A stretch of 64,000 bases of DNA, from positions 1 to 64,000 of the forward strand of contig JACJWX010000014.1 in assembly GCA_020636905.1 (NCBI GenBank), given 5' to 3'. This DNA is from Actinomycetota bacterium. GTDB taxonomy: Bacteria; Actinomycetota; Thermoleophilia; Miltoncostaeales; Miltoncostaeaceae. Position numbers and translations under genes: made by a program. Below the pieces are notes generated by a model. That model saw nothing but the letters and a program-made list of their open reading frames with translations, had not been told where the DNA came from and searched no databases. Shown here piece by piece: positions 42,296 to 50,723 of this stretch; the stretch's first letter is position 1; the number at the start of each line of letters is the position of its first letter.

Positions 42296-43492
42296 TCAGG
42301 CGGTGAATTCCCCTCGGACCAGCAGCGGCGACTCGGTTCCGTCGGGAGCGACCGCACGGACGACGACCTCGGGCCCGCCGATCATGAAATCGACGTGGAT
42401 GTCGCTGACGTTGGCGGCCGCGCGGTGCTCGGCGCCGACGCCGGCCGGATAGGCCGCACCGAGCGCGATGTGGCTCGCCGCGTTCTCGTCGAGCAGTGTG
42501 TCGTTGAAGGTGATCCCGAGCGGGCCGATCCTGCCCGAGCCGTCCACGAGGGCGACCTCGCCGAGGCGCGCGGCACCGTCGTCGGCGGCCATCCGTCCGC
42601 GCATCGCCTCAACGCCGCGATCGGCGGTGATCTCGACGGCCCGGCCCCCTTCGAAGCGCACGCGCAATCCCTCCACCAGGGTTCCGGCCAGGTCGAGGGG
42701 CAGCGTGGCGCTGACCACGCCGTTCGTGCGCGCCGGGTCCGGGGTCGTGAACACCTCCTCGGTGGGGATGTTCGGGAGATGGGCGAGCCCGTCTCGGCGG
42801 TGCTCGCCTCCGCCGAGCCAACGTGAGCTGGGAAAGAGCCCCACCGTCAGGTCGGTCCCGGGGCCCACGAAATGCAGCGCATCGATGGGCATCTCGCTCA
42901 ATCGTGCGGCACGCTCGGCCAGCTCCGCACCGCGTCGCCGCCACGCGTCGACCGGATCGTCGGTGTCGAGGCGGCAGACGTGAACGATCGCCTCGGCCAG
43001 GCGGGTCAGGGCGGCGTCGGCGCCGAGGTCGGGAAACACCATCGCCGCCCAGGCGGGGTTCGGGCACGGCACGACGGTCCAGTTGACCGACGACTCCATC
43101 ACCAGGGCCATGGTCTCCGGGATCGACGGGAGCCGGTCGCGCGCCACCCGCACCGGATCGCAGTCGTCGAAGACCCCCGGCGCGACCGGCCCCGACAGGC
43201 TGACGACGGCGGCCGACATGCGTCCCAGATGCTTGGCGCGTTCGCCGAGCCAGGGCGGCGCCCAATCGAGCGTGTCCTCGGCCGCGTGGAGCGCGCGAGC
43301 CCGTTTCACGAAGGGGTCATGCCACGTCACGTCGACGTACTTCGCCCCGGCGCGGTACGCGGCGTGGGCCACCTCCCGGGCGAGACGTTCCTGCCCTGGC
43401 TGGCAGCTCAGCGAGACGACCTGACCCGGTTGGACGTTTGCGCCGCCTCGAACGGCGAGGTCGGCGAGTGCAGGGAGCCAGTTGTCGTCCAC
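42296..43492 (-). CDS. M29 family metallo-aminopeptidase
   Basis: This 398-residue peptidase of the thermophilic aminopeptidase family (AmpS/PepS) removes N-terminal residues using two metal ions. Metal-ligand motifs are visible: PTEEVFTTPDPARTNG, the second Glu region DENAASHIALGAAYPAG with its His, and SDIHVDFMIGG. The GTG at 43492 is chosen because AAGGAG stands 7 bases upstream; this gives VDDNWLPALADLAVRGGANV as N-terminus, which fits the family. It probably stands alone, divergent from metF. Confidence 0.92.
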   Translation of the reverse strand: MDDNWLPALADLAVRGGANVQPGQVVSLSCQPGQERLAREVAHAAYRAGAKYVDVTWHDPFVKRARALHAAEDTLDWAPPWLGERAKHLGRMSAAVVSLSGPVAPGVFDDCDPVRVARDRLPSIPETMALVMESSVNWTVVPCPNPAWAAMVFPDLGADAALTRLAEAIVHVCRLDTDDPVDAWRRRGAELAERAARLSEMPIDALHFVGPGTDLTVGLFPSSRWLGGGEHRRDGLAHLPNIPTEEVFTTPDPARTNGVVSATLPLDLAGTLVEGLRVRFEGGRAVEITADRGVEAMRGRMAADDGAARLGEVALVDGSGRIGPLGITFNDTLLDENAASHIALGAAYPAGVGAEHRAAANVSDIHVDFMIGGPEVVVRAVAPDGTESPLLVRGEFTA

Positions 43493-43676
43493 GACCGCTC
43501 CTTGTGAGGGCTGGAGATTGCGCCAGGGGTCCCGCAGAGCTTCCCACACAATCGGGGACCCGGCCCGTGGGACCCGGCGCGGGAGGATCCTGTCCCGTGC
43601 GGGGGCCGGGGCGGCGACGACGATTGAGAACGCGAATGCGATCGGACGCCGACGGGTGCGCTACCGTGCCCGTCCG

Positions 43677-44546
43677 ATGACGCTGATCTCGGACCTGATC
43701 GCGGCGGGTCCCACCCGCTCGCTCGAGTTCTTCCCGCCACGCGACGAACAGGGCGAATCGCTGCTCGCCGAGACCCTGGCGGACCTCGAGCCGCTCGGAC
43801 CCTCCTTCGCCTCGGTCACATATGGGGCCGGGGGATCGACGCGCGACCGTACGCGCGATCTCGTGGTCGACATGAACCGCCGAGAACGGTTCCCGACGAT
43901 GGCGCATCTGACCTGCGTCGGACACACCCGGGCGGAGATCACGGGCCTCCTCGACGCATACGCCGCCGCCGGCGTCCAGAACATCCTCGCGCTGGGGGGC
44001 GACCCCCCCGTGGACGGATCCGACCCCGCGGGCGACTTCCGCTACGCGCACGAACTCATCGCCTTCATCGCCAACCACCCGGCGGAGTTCTGCGTCGGGG
44101 TCGCCGCCCACCCCGAGGGGCATCCGCGATCCCCGGATCTGACCGAGGATCGCCGTCGACTCGCCGAGAAACTCGAGGACGCCGACTTCGCCATCACCCA
44201 GTTCTTCTTCGGGGTCGAGCCGTATCTGCGCCTGGTGGACGATCTGGCGAAACTCGGATGCGACCGTCCCCTGGTCCCCGGCGTCATGCCGTTCGTGAGC
44301 GCCCCGGGGCTGATGCGGATGGCCTCGATGAACGGCACGCACATCCCGAGCGAGATCGGCGCGCGACTGGAGACCGCATCCCCCGAGGACGTGGCCCGGA
44401 TCGGCGTCGAGGTGGCCAGCGAACTCAGCCGCGATCTCATCGAGGCGGGCGCTCCGGGCGTCCACCTCTACACCCTCAACCGGTCCGCATCGGTGCGGTC
44501 GGTCTGGGCCGCGCTCGGCCCACAATCCCAGGCCCCCACGACCTAG
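43677..44546 (+). CDS. metF: 5,10-methylenetetrahydrofolate reductase
   Basis: This 289-residue FAD-containing TIM-barrel enzyme makes 5-methyl-THF for methionine synthesis. Motifs are RSLEFFPPRDEQGE (catalytic Glu), SVTYGAGGSTRDRT, LTCVGHTRAEI, NILALGGDPP, FAITQFFF and VPGVMPFVS, with ending GVHLYTLNRS. Length is typical. ATG 43677 starts the conserved N-terminus; upstream codons are unconvincing. The 184-base gap before it is GC-rich with small inverted repeats, but I could not identify a riboswitch. uppP follows after 10 bases, and metZ lies further downstream. Confidence 0.95.
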   Translation: MTLISDLIAAGPTRSLEFFPPRDEQGESLLAETLADLEPLGPSFASVTYGAGGSTRDRTRDLVVDMNRRERFPTMAHLTCVGHTRAEITGLLDAYAAAGVQNILALGGDPPVDGSDPAGDFRYAHELIAFIANHPAEFCVGVAAHPEGHPRSPDLTEDRRRLAEKLEDADFAITQFFFGVEPYLRLVDDLAKLGCDRPLVPGVMPFVSAPGLMRMASMNGTHIPSEIGARLETASPEDVARIGVEVASELSRDLIEAGAPGVHLYTLNRSASVRSVWAALGPQSQAPTT

Positions 44547-44556
44547 CGAGCCGCCC

Positions 44557-45480
44557 GTGAACACGTTCCGACGCCCGGCGCCGATCATCGCCGTGAGTGC
44601 CCTGGCACTGCTGGTGCTGGCGCTCGTCGCCGCCCAGGATGCCGGCAACACGCACCTGTCGATCGCCGAGGCGCTCCTGCTCGGCGTGGTCGAGGGACTC
44701 ACCGAGTACCTGCCGGTGTCCTCGACCGGCCATCTCACCGTGACGCAGCAGCTCCTGGGGCTGACCGACACGCCCGCTTCGAAAGACGCCGCCGACGCGT
44801 ACGCGATCGCGATTCAGGCGGGCGCCATCGTGGCCGTGCTCGGGATCTACCGGCACCGCATCGCGAACGCGCTCATGGCCGTCGCCGGTCGCGGCCGCGA
44901 CCCCGTCGCCGGGCGACGCCTGCTGACGGCCATCATCGTCGGGTTCATTCCCGCCGCCATCGTCGGACTGCTCCTCGACAGCACCATCAAGGAACACCTC
45001 TTCGGCCTCTGGCCCGTCATCGCCGCCTGGATCGTCGGCGGGATCGTCATCCTCCGGTGGCCGGACGCGGCCGGCCAGCGCGGGCGCGCGCTCGAGATGA
45101 TCACCGTCCGTGACGGGCTCATCATCGGCCTGGTGCAGGTGCTGGCCCTGTGGCCCGGCGTGAGTCGCAGCCTCGTCGTGATCCTGGCCGCGCTCGCGGT
45201 CGGCCTGAGCATCGCGGCGGCGGTCGAGTTCACCTTCCTGCTCGGTCTGGTGACCCTCGGTGCGGCGACGCTGTACGAGACCCTCGACAAGGGGTCGGTC
45301 ATCGTCGATCAGTTCGGCATCGGAGCGCCGATCGTGGGCTTCCTCGCGGCGTTCGTGTCGGCGGCGGCCGCCGTGGTGTGGATGGTCGAGTACGTGCAGC
45401 GGCGAGGATTGGCGATCTTCGGCTGGTATCGCATCGCCATCGGTGTGATTGTTGCCATCCTCGCTCTGACCGTCCTCTAG
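44557..45480 (+). CDS. uppP: Undecaprenyl-diphosphatase UppP (BacA family)
   Basis: This 307-residue membrane enzyme removes a phosphate from undecaprenyl diphosphate to recycle the carrier for peptidoglycan and other wall polymers. The signature motifs EGLTEYLPVSSTGHLTVTQQ and LWPGVSRSLVVILAAL are present, and about eight hydrophobic helices can be seen. The GTG start is 10 bases after metF, so the two are probably co-transcribed. Confidence 0.95.
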   Translation: MNTFRRPAPIIAVSALALLVLALVAAQDAGNTHLSIAEALLLGVVEGLTEYLPVSSTGHLTVTQQLLGLTDTPASKDAADAYAIAIQAGAIVAVLGIYRHRIANALMAVAGRGRDPVAGRRLLTAIIVGFIPAAIVGLLLDSTIKEHLFGLWPVIAAWIVGGIVILRWPDAAGQRGRALEMITVRDGLIIGLVQVLALWPGVSRSLVVILAALAVGLSIAAAVEFTFLLGLVTLGAATLYETLDKGSVIVDQFGIGAPIVGFLAAFVSAAAAVVWMVEYVQRRGLAIFGWYRIAIGVIVAILALTVL

Positions 45481-45496
45481 CCACCGCGGAGTCCCG

Positions 45497-45682
45497 GTGT
45501 CCGACCCCAGACTGCAGTACCGCCTGCTCACCGGCCCCGACGATCGCTCATTCTGCGAGCGCGTCAGCGAGGCGCTGGCCGATGGGTACGTGCTTCACGG
45601 AAGTCCGGCCCTCACGCACGACGGTGAGCGCGTGATCGCCGCCCAGGCGGTCGTGCTCCCGTCGCCGCGGCCGACCCAGTGA
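45497..45682 (+). CDS. DUF1737 domain small protein
   Basis: This 61-residue protein has the DUF1737 pattern (QYRLLTGPDDRSFCERVSEA, LADGYVLHGSPALTHDG, ending in AQAVVLPS). The family is small, soluble and of unknown function. It starts with GTG 16 bases after uppP and overlaps the metZ start (GTGA), so it is translated together with the sulfhydrylase. Confidence 0.82.
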   Translation: MSDPRLQYRLLTGPDDRSFCERVSEALADGYVLHGSPALTHDGERVIAAQAVVLPSPRPTQ

Positions 45683-46884
45683 GCCACGACGCGCCACGCT
45701 GGCGCCCCGACACCCGAGCGGTGCGGGGCGGGCTCGCCCGGAGCCAGTTCGACGAGACCGCGGAGGCGATCTTCCTCACCCAGGGCTACGCCTACGAGTC
45801 AGCGGAACAGGCCGAGGCGTCGTTCGCAGGCGAGGTGGACCACTACGTCTACAGCCGCTACGGGAATCCCACCGTGCGGATGTTCGAGGAGCGGCTCGCC
45901 GGGCTGGAAGAGGCCGAGGATTGCTTCGCGACCGCGAGCGGCATGGCCGCGGTCTTCAACTCGCTGATCGCGATCCTCGAACACGGCGACCGGGTCGTGG
46001 CGTCGCGCGCCCTGTTCGGGTCGTGCTTCATCATCCTCAACGACCTGCTGCCACGCTGGGGCATCACCACCACCTTCGTGGACGGGCACGACCTCGATCA
46101 GTGGCGCGAGGCGCTCGCGACCCCGGCGAAGGCGGTGTTCTTCGAGTCACCCTCGAATCCGATGCAGGACATCATCGACATCCCGGCGGTCTGTGAGCTG
46201 GCCCACGATGCGGGGGCCCGGGTCATCGTCGACAACGTGTTCGCGACTCCGCTGCTCCAGCGGCCGTTGCAGCTCGGCGCGGACATCGTCGTGTATTCGG
46301 CCACCAAACACATCGACGGTCAGGGCAGGGTGCTCGGCGGTGCCATCCTGGGCCGCCGCGGCTACATCCGGGGCGAGGTGGAACCCCTCATTCGCCACAC
46401 CGGACCCTCGATGAGCCCGTTCTCGGCGTGGGTGCTCGGCAAGAGCCTCGAGACCCTGCGCCTCCGGGTGGAACACCAGTGCGCGAGCGCGCTCCGGATC
46501 GCCGAGTGGCTGGAGTCGCGCCCCGAGATCGCGTCCGTGCGCTATCCCACGCTCGCCAGCCATCCGCAGCACGAGCTCGCCGCGCGGCAGATGTCCGCCG
46601 GCGGCACGGTCATCACCATGCGGCTGGCGTCCAAGGCCCCGGTTGCCAAGCGGGTGGCGTTCGCCATGCTCGACGCGCTCGAGATCATCGACATCTCGAA
46701 CAATCTCGGCGACGCCAAGTCGCTCATCACCCACCCCTCCACCACGACCCATCGACGCCTCAGCCCCGAGGACCGTGCGGCGGCCGGAATCACGGACGGC
46801 GTGATCCGGCTCTCGGTGGGACTCGAGGACCCGGCGGACCTGATGGATGACCTCGGACAGGCGCTCGACGCGGCCGTGACGTGA
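45679..46884 (+). CDS. metZ: O-succinylhomoserine sulfhydrylase
   Basis: This 401-residue PLP enzyme of the Cys/Met metabolism family forms homocysteine from an activated homoserine and sulfide. Landmarks are HYVYSRYGNPTVRMFEERLA, TASGMAAVFNSLIAILEHGD, the Asp region VIVDNVFATPLLQRPLQLGA, the PLP lysine in YSATKHIDGQGRVLGGAIL, and SLGDAK-like NLGDAKSLITHPSTTTHRRL near the end. The VYSRYGNPT and KHIDGQGR forms are typical of MetZ rather than cystathionine gamma-synthase. The GTG start overlaps the DUF1737 stop. With metF in the same run it supplies methionine. Confidence 0.92.
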   Translation: MSHDAPRWRPDTRAVRGGLARSQFDETAEAIFLTQGYAYESAEQAEASFAGEVDHYVYSRYGNPTVRMFEERLAGLEEAEDCFATASGMAAVFNSLIAILEHGDRVVASRALFGSCFIILNDLLPRWGITTTFVDGHDLDQWREALATPAKAVFFESPSNPMQDIIDIPAVCELAHDAGARVIVDNVFATPLLQRPLQLGADIVVYSATKHIDGQGRVLGGAILGRRGYIRGEVEPLIRHTGPSMSPFSAWVLGKSLETLRLRVEHQCASALRIAEWLESRPEIASVRYPTLASHPQHELAARQMSAGGTVITMRLASKAPVAKRVAFAMLDALEIIDISNNLGDAKSLITHPSTTTHRRLSPEDRAAAGITDGVIRLSVGLEDPADLMDDLGQALDAAVT

Positions 46885-46886
46885 CC

Positions 46887-46913
46887 GGGAGCGCACCCCG
46901 GGGGTAGGCTCCC
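46887..46913 (+). terminator. Small hairpin after metZ
   Basis: GGGAGC (46887-46892) and GCTCCC (46908-46913) are inverted arms, with a nested ACCCC/GGGGT pair between. The stem begins 3 bases after the metZ stop and ends 5 bases before the next start, so it could terminate or attenuate transcription. Confidence 0.4.
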
Positions 46914-46917
46914 CGGG

Positions 46918-47841
46918 ATGGTCCACCCCCCGGCTTTCCTGCGCCACGCGCTGACCGCCATCGTGCTGATCGCACTGATCGTGGGCGTCGTCGTCAAGGT
47001 CACGGCGCACGACGACGCAACCGCCGACGCCCAGACGCCGCCCGCTGAGCGCCTCGCCGAGCTGCCCGGCGGCGGACGGAGCATCCTTCCGGAGCACCGC
47101 GTGGTGGTGCACTACGGGTCACCGCTGGACCGGAAGCTCGGAGTCCTCGGCTTCGGCACGCCGGACGAGGCCGGCATCCGGTTGCTCGGCACGGCAGACG
47201 ACTACCGCGCACCCGACCAGAAACCGGTCCTCCCGGCGATGGAGCTGATCGCCGTTCTGGTGACCGCGGATCCGGGAGACGGAACCCACCGCCTGCGGAT
47301 GGACCGGGCCATGATCGAGGGTTATCTCTCGGCAGCCAGATCCGTTGGAGCAATCCTGATCCTGGACATCCAGCCGGGGCGGTCGGACTTCCTGACCGAA
47401 GCGAAAGCCCTCGAGACCTACCTGCTCGAACCGGACGTCAGCCTGGCGATCGATCCCGAGTGGCGAATGGGGCCGGACGAGATCCCCGGCAAGGTCATCG
47501 GCCATGTCGACGCCGTCGAGGTCAACCGGGTCACGGCATGGCTGTCGAAGCTGGTCAAGGAGCACAAGCTTCCCAACAAGTTGCTGGTCATCCACCAGTT
47601 CGAAGACGGGATGATCGCCCGCAGGGACCGGCTCACCACCAAGCCCGGAATCGACGCGGTCCTCAACGCCGACGGATTCGGGACCCGGGAGATGAAGGTC
47701 AACACGTACAACCGGGTCACGCGCGGGCGGGGCAAGTTCGCGACGGGGTTCAAGCTGTTCTACGAGGAGGACACCGGACTCATGACCCCACGGCAGGTTC
47801 TGAGGCTGCGTCCCGTCCCCGACGTCGTAATGTACGAGTGA
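46918..47841 (+). CDS. Exported protein of unknown function
   Basis: This 307-residue protein has one N-terminal membrane segment or uncleaved signal (about 8-28, LRHALTAIVLIALIVGVVVK). The external domain is likely alpha/beta: VVVHYGSPLDRKLGVLGFGT, AILILDIQPGRSDFLTEAKA, VSLAIDPEWRMGPDEIPGK, LLVIHQFEDGMIARRD. The alternation of short hydrophobic strands ending in acidic residues resembles a TIM-barrel hydrolase, but I cannot name a family or confirm catalytic residues. Conserved-looking motifs around LAIDPEW suggest an enzyme rather than a structural protein. It is independent of its neighbours except for co-direction. Confidence 0.75.
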   Translation: MVHPPAFLRHALTAIVLIALIVGVVVKVTAHDDATADAQTPPAERLAELPGGGRSILPEHRVVVHYGSPLDRKLGVLGFGTPDEAGIRLLGTADDYRAPDQKPVLPAMELIAVLVTADPGDGTHRLRMDRAMIEGYLSAARSVGAILILDIQPGRSDFLTEAKALETYLLEPDVSLAIDPEWRMGPDEIPGKVIGHVDAVEVNRVTAWLSKLVKEHKLPNKLLVIHQFEDGMIARRDRLTTKPGIDAVLNADGFGTREMKVNTYNRVTRGRGKFATGFKLFYEEDTGLMTPRQVLRLRPVPDVVMYE

Positions 47842-47880
47842 GCAGGTAAGTTCGGCGACCGCGCCGCCGATAGGGAGGAC

Positions 47881-48552
47881 ATGGCGCGGCAGAGACAACC
47901 GGTGCTGGTGGCTGCCCTTCGGCTTCCGTCACCCGACACGCAGGTGGCCCTGGAGGGGCTTCCCGGCGGCGCGTGCGTCACGCTGGCCCTGTCGCGCGAG
48001 GACGGGATGCTCCGTGTGGAGCCGCCGCGCGTCGGGGGTCGTCCGGTGCCGGCCCGGGTGGGCCGCAGCGTGCGGGTGCACTACCGGGACGACGGCGTTC
48101 CCTGCGTGGCGACCGGGAAGATCGCCTCGGCGGACGCCGAGCCAGCAGCCCTCGTCATCGCGGTCTCCTGCGTGGAACGGAACCAGCGGAGAATGTGCGT
48201 CCGGGTCCCGGTGCAACTCCCCGTCGCCGTGAGCGTCCACCTCGATGACGGGGAGGAGCCCGTCATCGACCGGCTCGTGGCCGAGGACATCTCGGCGGGG
48301 GGACTCCGCCTGCGAAGCGCCTGCGGGTACTCGGTCGGAACATCCATGGTGGCCAACTTCGTGATCGACGACCAGCTCCTGAGCGTCCCCTGCACGGTGG
48401 TCCGCACGGTCCACGACGATCGGCCGATCACGCTGCAGTGGGTGCTCGGAGTGCGGTTCGACGAGGTCGACGCCGACGCCACCGAGCGCATCACCCACCA
48501 CGTGTTCAACCGTCAGCGCGAACTCCGGGGCCGGGCATCGGGAATGGCCTAG
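47881..48552 (+). CDS. PilZ domain protein
   Basis: This 223-residue protein with a YcgR-like N-terminal barrel (residues about 5-100) and a C-terminal PilZ domain is predicted to bind cyclic di-GMP. The ligand motifs are the Arg-rich start ERNQRRMCVRVPVQLPVAVS (R-x-x-x-R) and AEDISAGGLRLRS (D-x-S-x-x-G). YcgR-type proteins modulate the flagellar motor or other surface functions, which fits the two chemoreceptors in the window, though no flagellar gene is present here. GGGAGG precedes the ATG. Confidence 0.9.
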   Translation: MARQRQPVLVAALRLPSPDTQVALEGLPGGACVTLALSREDGMLRVEPPRVGGRPVPARVGRSVRVHYRDDGVPCVATGKIASADAEPAALVIAVSCVERNQRRMCVRVPVQLPVAVSVHLDDGEEPVIDRLVAEDISAGGLRLRSACGYSVGTSMVANFVIDDQLLSVPCTVVRTVHDDRPITLQWVLGVRFDEVDADATERITHHVFNRQRELRGRASGMA

Positions 48553-48958
48553 TGTCCTGAGCCGGAGGTCTCGCGGCAGCCTGACGGCTCGTACGGGAAT
48601 GGGCCTGGTCCCGGGTCACCGCTTCGTCGCGACGTCGCTCGGCGAACCGGCATTGTCCCGAACCTCCTCCTTGTTGCACGCGGTTTTCGCTCGCCACGCC
48701 CTCGCTCTCAGACTTCCCACTGGTGCCCTGGTCCACACCGGCGCTGGCACCTTCAACCCCCCCCCGTCCCGGTCACCGGAGCGACTCGCGGGGCTTCGGC
48801 GGCCGACTCCCCGACCCTGCCGAAACATCCAGGACGTCGGCGAACCGATCACCCGTTCGGCGCCGGTGTGGCAGCGTTGTGTGAAACCACCCGTAGCCTG
48901 TAGATACCTCACCCTCCAATGCGTAGTGTCGTCCGCATCACGACCGGAGGCTGACTCA
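48553..48958. other. Non-coding region before the methyltransferase gene
   Basis: About 400 bases with no convincing gene. A plus-strand frame is open from 48599 into the methyltransferase, but its composition is unlike the neighbours. The region contains a run of nine C at 48757-48765 and a good promoter at 48877-48906. I find no tRNA, large inverted repeat or transposon end, although CTAGTGTCC at its left edge is noticeable. Confidence 0.5.
48877..48906 (+). promoter_or_regulatory. Candidate sigma-70 promoter of the methyltransferase gene
   Basis: TTGTGT (48877-48882) and TAGATA (48901-48906) are separated by 18 bases, followed after 39 bases by GGAGG and a TTG start. Confidence 0.55.
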
Positions 48959-49645
48959 TTGATCCAAGCACTGCTGCGGAGTGCCACGACCTGGGCGTAT
49001 GAGTCCAGGCTGTCCCCCACCCGCCGCTGGCGCATGGCGCGGATTGAGGCGTTCCTCGGACTCGCCCGTCCCCCCGCGGGGGCCCGCATCGTCGATCTGG
49101 GCGGCACGCCCTACATGTGGGAGTTGTTCGACCACGATTTCGAGGTGACGCTCGTGAACCTGCCTGCGGGCAATCCCGGGCCCAGGTCGGACCGCTACAC
49201 GTGGGTGGAGGCCGACGCCTGCGACCTCGACGCGGTTTTCGCCGACAATGAATTCGACCTCGCCTTCAGCAACTCGGTCATCGAACACGTCGGGCCGGAG
49301 GATCGCCAGGCGGCGTTCGCCGCCGGGATCCGGCGGATCGCCCCGTCCTACTGGGTTCAGACGCCGAGTCCGCGGTTCCCGGTGGAAGCCCACACGGGCG
49401 TCCCGTTCTACTGGCAGCGCTCGGAACGGCAGCGCCGGCGACGGCTCGACCGCTGGTACCGCACCATGCCCGTCTGGGCGGAGATGATCGAGAACACGCG
49501 CGTGCTCGGCATGGGCCGGATGCATCAGCTGTTTCCCGACGGGCAGCTCTGGCGCGAGCGCCTCGCCGGAATCGAGAAGTCGCTCTGCATGTACCGGCCG
49601 GGCGACGCCACCCTCCGTCGCGCCCGATTGGCGGATCCGGTCTAG
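48959..49645 (+). CDS. Class I SAM-dependent methyltransferase
   Basis: This 228-residue protein has the Rossmann-type SAM site ARIVDLGGTPYMWELFD (motif I, with G-G-T instead of the common G-x-G), VTLVNLPAGN, the acidic VEADACDLDAVF and motif IV FDLAFSNSVIEHVGPEDRQA. The substrate is unknown; such proteins often act in glycan or secondary metabolism. A TTG start at 48959 is supported by GGAGG 8 bases upstream and a promoter; the frame extends upstream without coding character. It ends overlapping the convergent kinase gene by 4 bases. Confidence 0.8.
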   Translation: MIQALLRSATTWAYESRLSPTRRWRMARIEAFLGLARPPAGARIVDLGGTPYMWELFDHDFEVTLVNLPAGNPGPRSDRYTWVEADACDLDAVFADNEFDLAFSNSVIEHVGPEDRQAAFAAGIRRIAPSYWVQTPSPRFPVEAHTGVPFYWQRSERQRRRRLDRWYRTMPVWAEMIENTRVLGMGRMHQLFPDGQLWRERLAGIEKSLCMYRPGDATLRRARLADPV

Positions 49646-50583
49646 TCCAGTTCGATGCGGCGGGGCGGATTCGCCCCGACGCGCGTGCAGGCCAGCGCCC
49701 CGACCCGCGCGGCGAACCCGAGACACGCCTCCAGGGACGACGCGTCGAGCGCGGTGATGCCGTCGACGGTGAGCCGATCGTGCTCGGCGAGCCACGCCAG
49801 CACGCCGGCGCCGAAACTGTCGCCCGCCCCCACCGTGTCGACGACCTCCACCCTGGGCGCGTCCACCGCGGCGTTCGCCGTGCGCGTCACCGCCAGCGCC
49901 CCTCGCTCACCACGTGTCACCACGACCATCCCCGCTCCGGCCGCCACGAGATCCCGAGCGACGTGTGCCGGATCAATCCCCGGATGAAGCAGGTCCAGGT
50001 CGGCATCGCTGGCCTTGACGATCGTGGCCGCGCCCATCATCTCCATGAGCCGCCGCCGCTGGCGGTCCATGTCCTGAATGACGCCGGGTCGCACGTTCGG
50101 ATCGACGAAGGTCACGATGCCCTCGGGAGCGTCCACGACGGCCCGGTGCAGCGTGGTCGCCGAGGGGTCGACGGCGAGCGCAACGCCGCCCACGTGGAGC
50201 ACCCATCCCCGCCGGATCGGTTCCACCAGGTCGGCCGGTTCGAGGGCGACACCGGCCGTGTCCGCGGTGTAGAGGCTGAAGGTCGGCTGGCCATCCTCGG
50301 CGACCGAGACCACCGCCAGGGTCGACGGCCCGCCGACACGCCGCACGAACGCGGTATCCACCCCCTCCTCGCGGAGGCGCGTCATCATCCGGTCACCCCA
50401 CAGGTCCTCGCTGAGGCATCCACCGAACGCTGCGGTCAGGCCAAGCCGGGCCAGCGCCACCGACGCCGTGAACGCGCCGCCCGCGAGCACCGGCCGCAGC
50501 GCGCCGTCCGGGTCGCCCGAGGGAACCAGGTCGAGGACCGCCTCTCCCAGACAGCACACGCCGGGGGCCCGATCGTGCGTCAT
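49642..50583 (-). CDS. PfkB-family carbohydrate kinase (fructokinase-like)
   Basis: This 313-residue ribokinase-family enzyme opens with CCLGEAVLDLVPSG and GGAFTASVALARLG (N-terminal substrate motif). Later it has VDPNVRPG and KASDADLDLL, and the C-terminal signature VVDTVGAGDSFGAGVLAWLA with the catalytic Asp. Sequence style fits fructokinase or a related sugar kinase, but the substrate is inferred only from family. It is divergent from the secreted DMFase-like gene across 140 bases. Confidence 0.9.
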   Translation of the reverse strand: MTHDRAPGVCCLGEAVLDLVPSGDPDGALRPVLAGGAFTASVALARLGLTAAFGGCLSEDLWGDRMMTRLREEGVDTAFVRRVGGPSTLAVVSVAEDGQPTFSLYTADTAGVALEPADLVEPIRRGWVLHVGGVALAVDPSATTLHRAVVDAPEGIVTFVDPNVRPGVIQDMDRQRRRLMEMMGAATIVKASDADLDLLHPGIDPAHVARDLVAAGAGMVVVTRGERGALAVTRTANAAVDAPRVEVVDTVGAGDSFGAGVLAWLAEHDRLTVDGITALDASSLEACLGFAARVGALACTRVGANPPRRIELD

Positions 50584-50723
50584 TGCGAAATCACCAGATA
50601 CGGGAACTCACCTTCCCGAACCGATCGTCCGGAGAGGTCGGCGCGGCCAACCTGTCCATTCGTTGCGTTCCCGCGCGGGTACCCACCGGCGATGCTCATC
50701 TTGGGAGAGGACAGGAGCACGAT

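Noticed and set aside
43493..43676. Possible riboswitch in front of metF
   Set aside because: GC-rich inverted repeats are present, but I cannot match the conserved cores of SAM or cobalamin riboswitches.
48546..48560. CTAGTGTCC at the start of the 48553-48958 gap as a possible insertion-sequence end
   Set aside because: No matching inverted copy was found downstream and no transposase fragment is present.
48599..48958. Upstream extension of the methyltransferase frame
   Set aside because: Composition is not coding-like, and a promoter plus GGAGG/TTG start lie at its downstream end.
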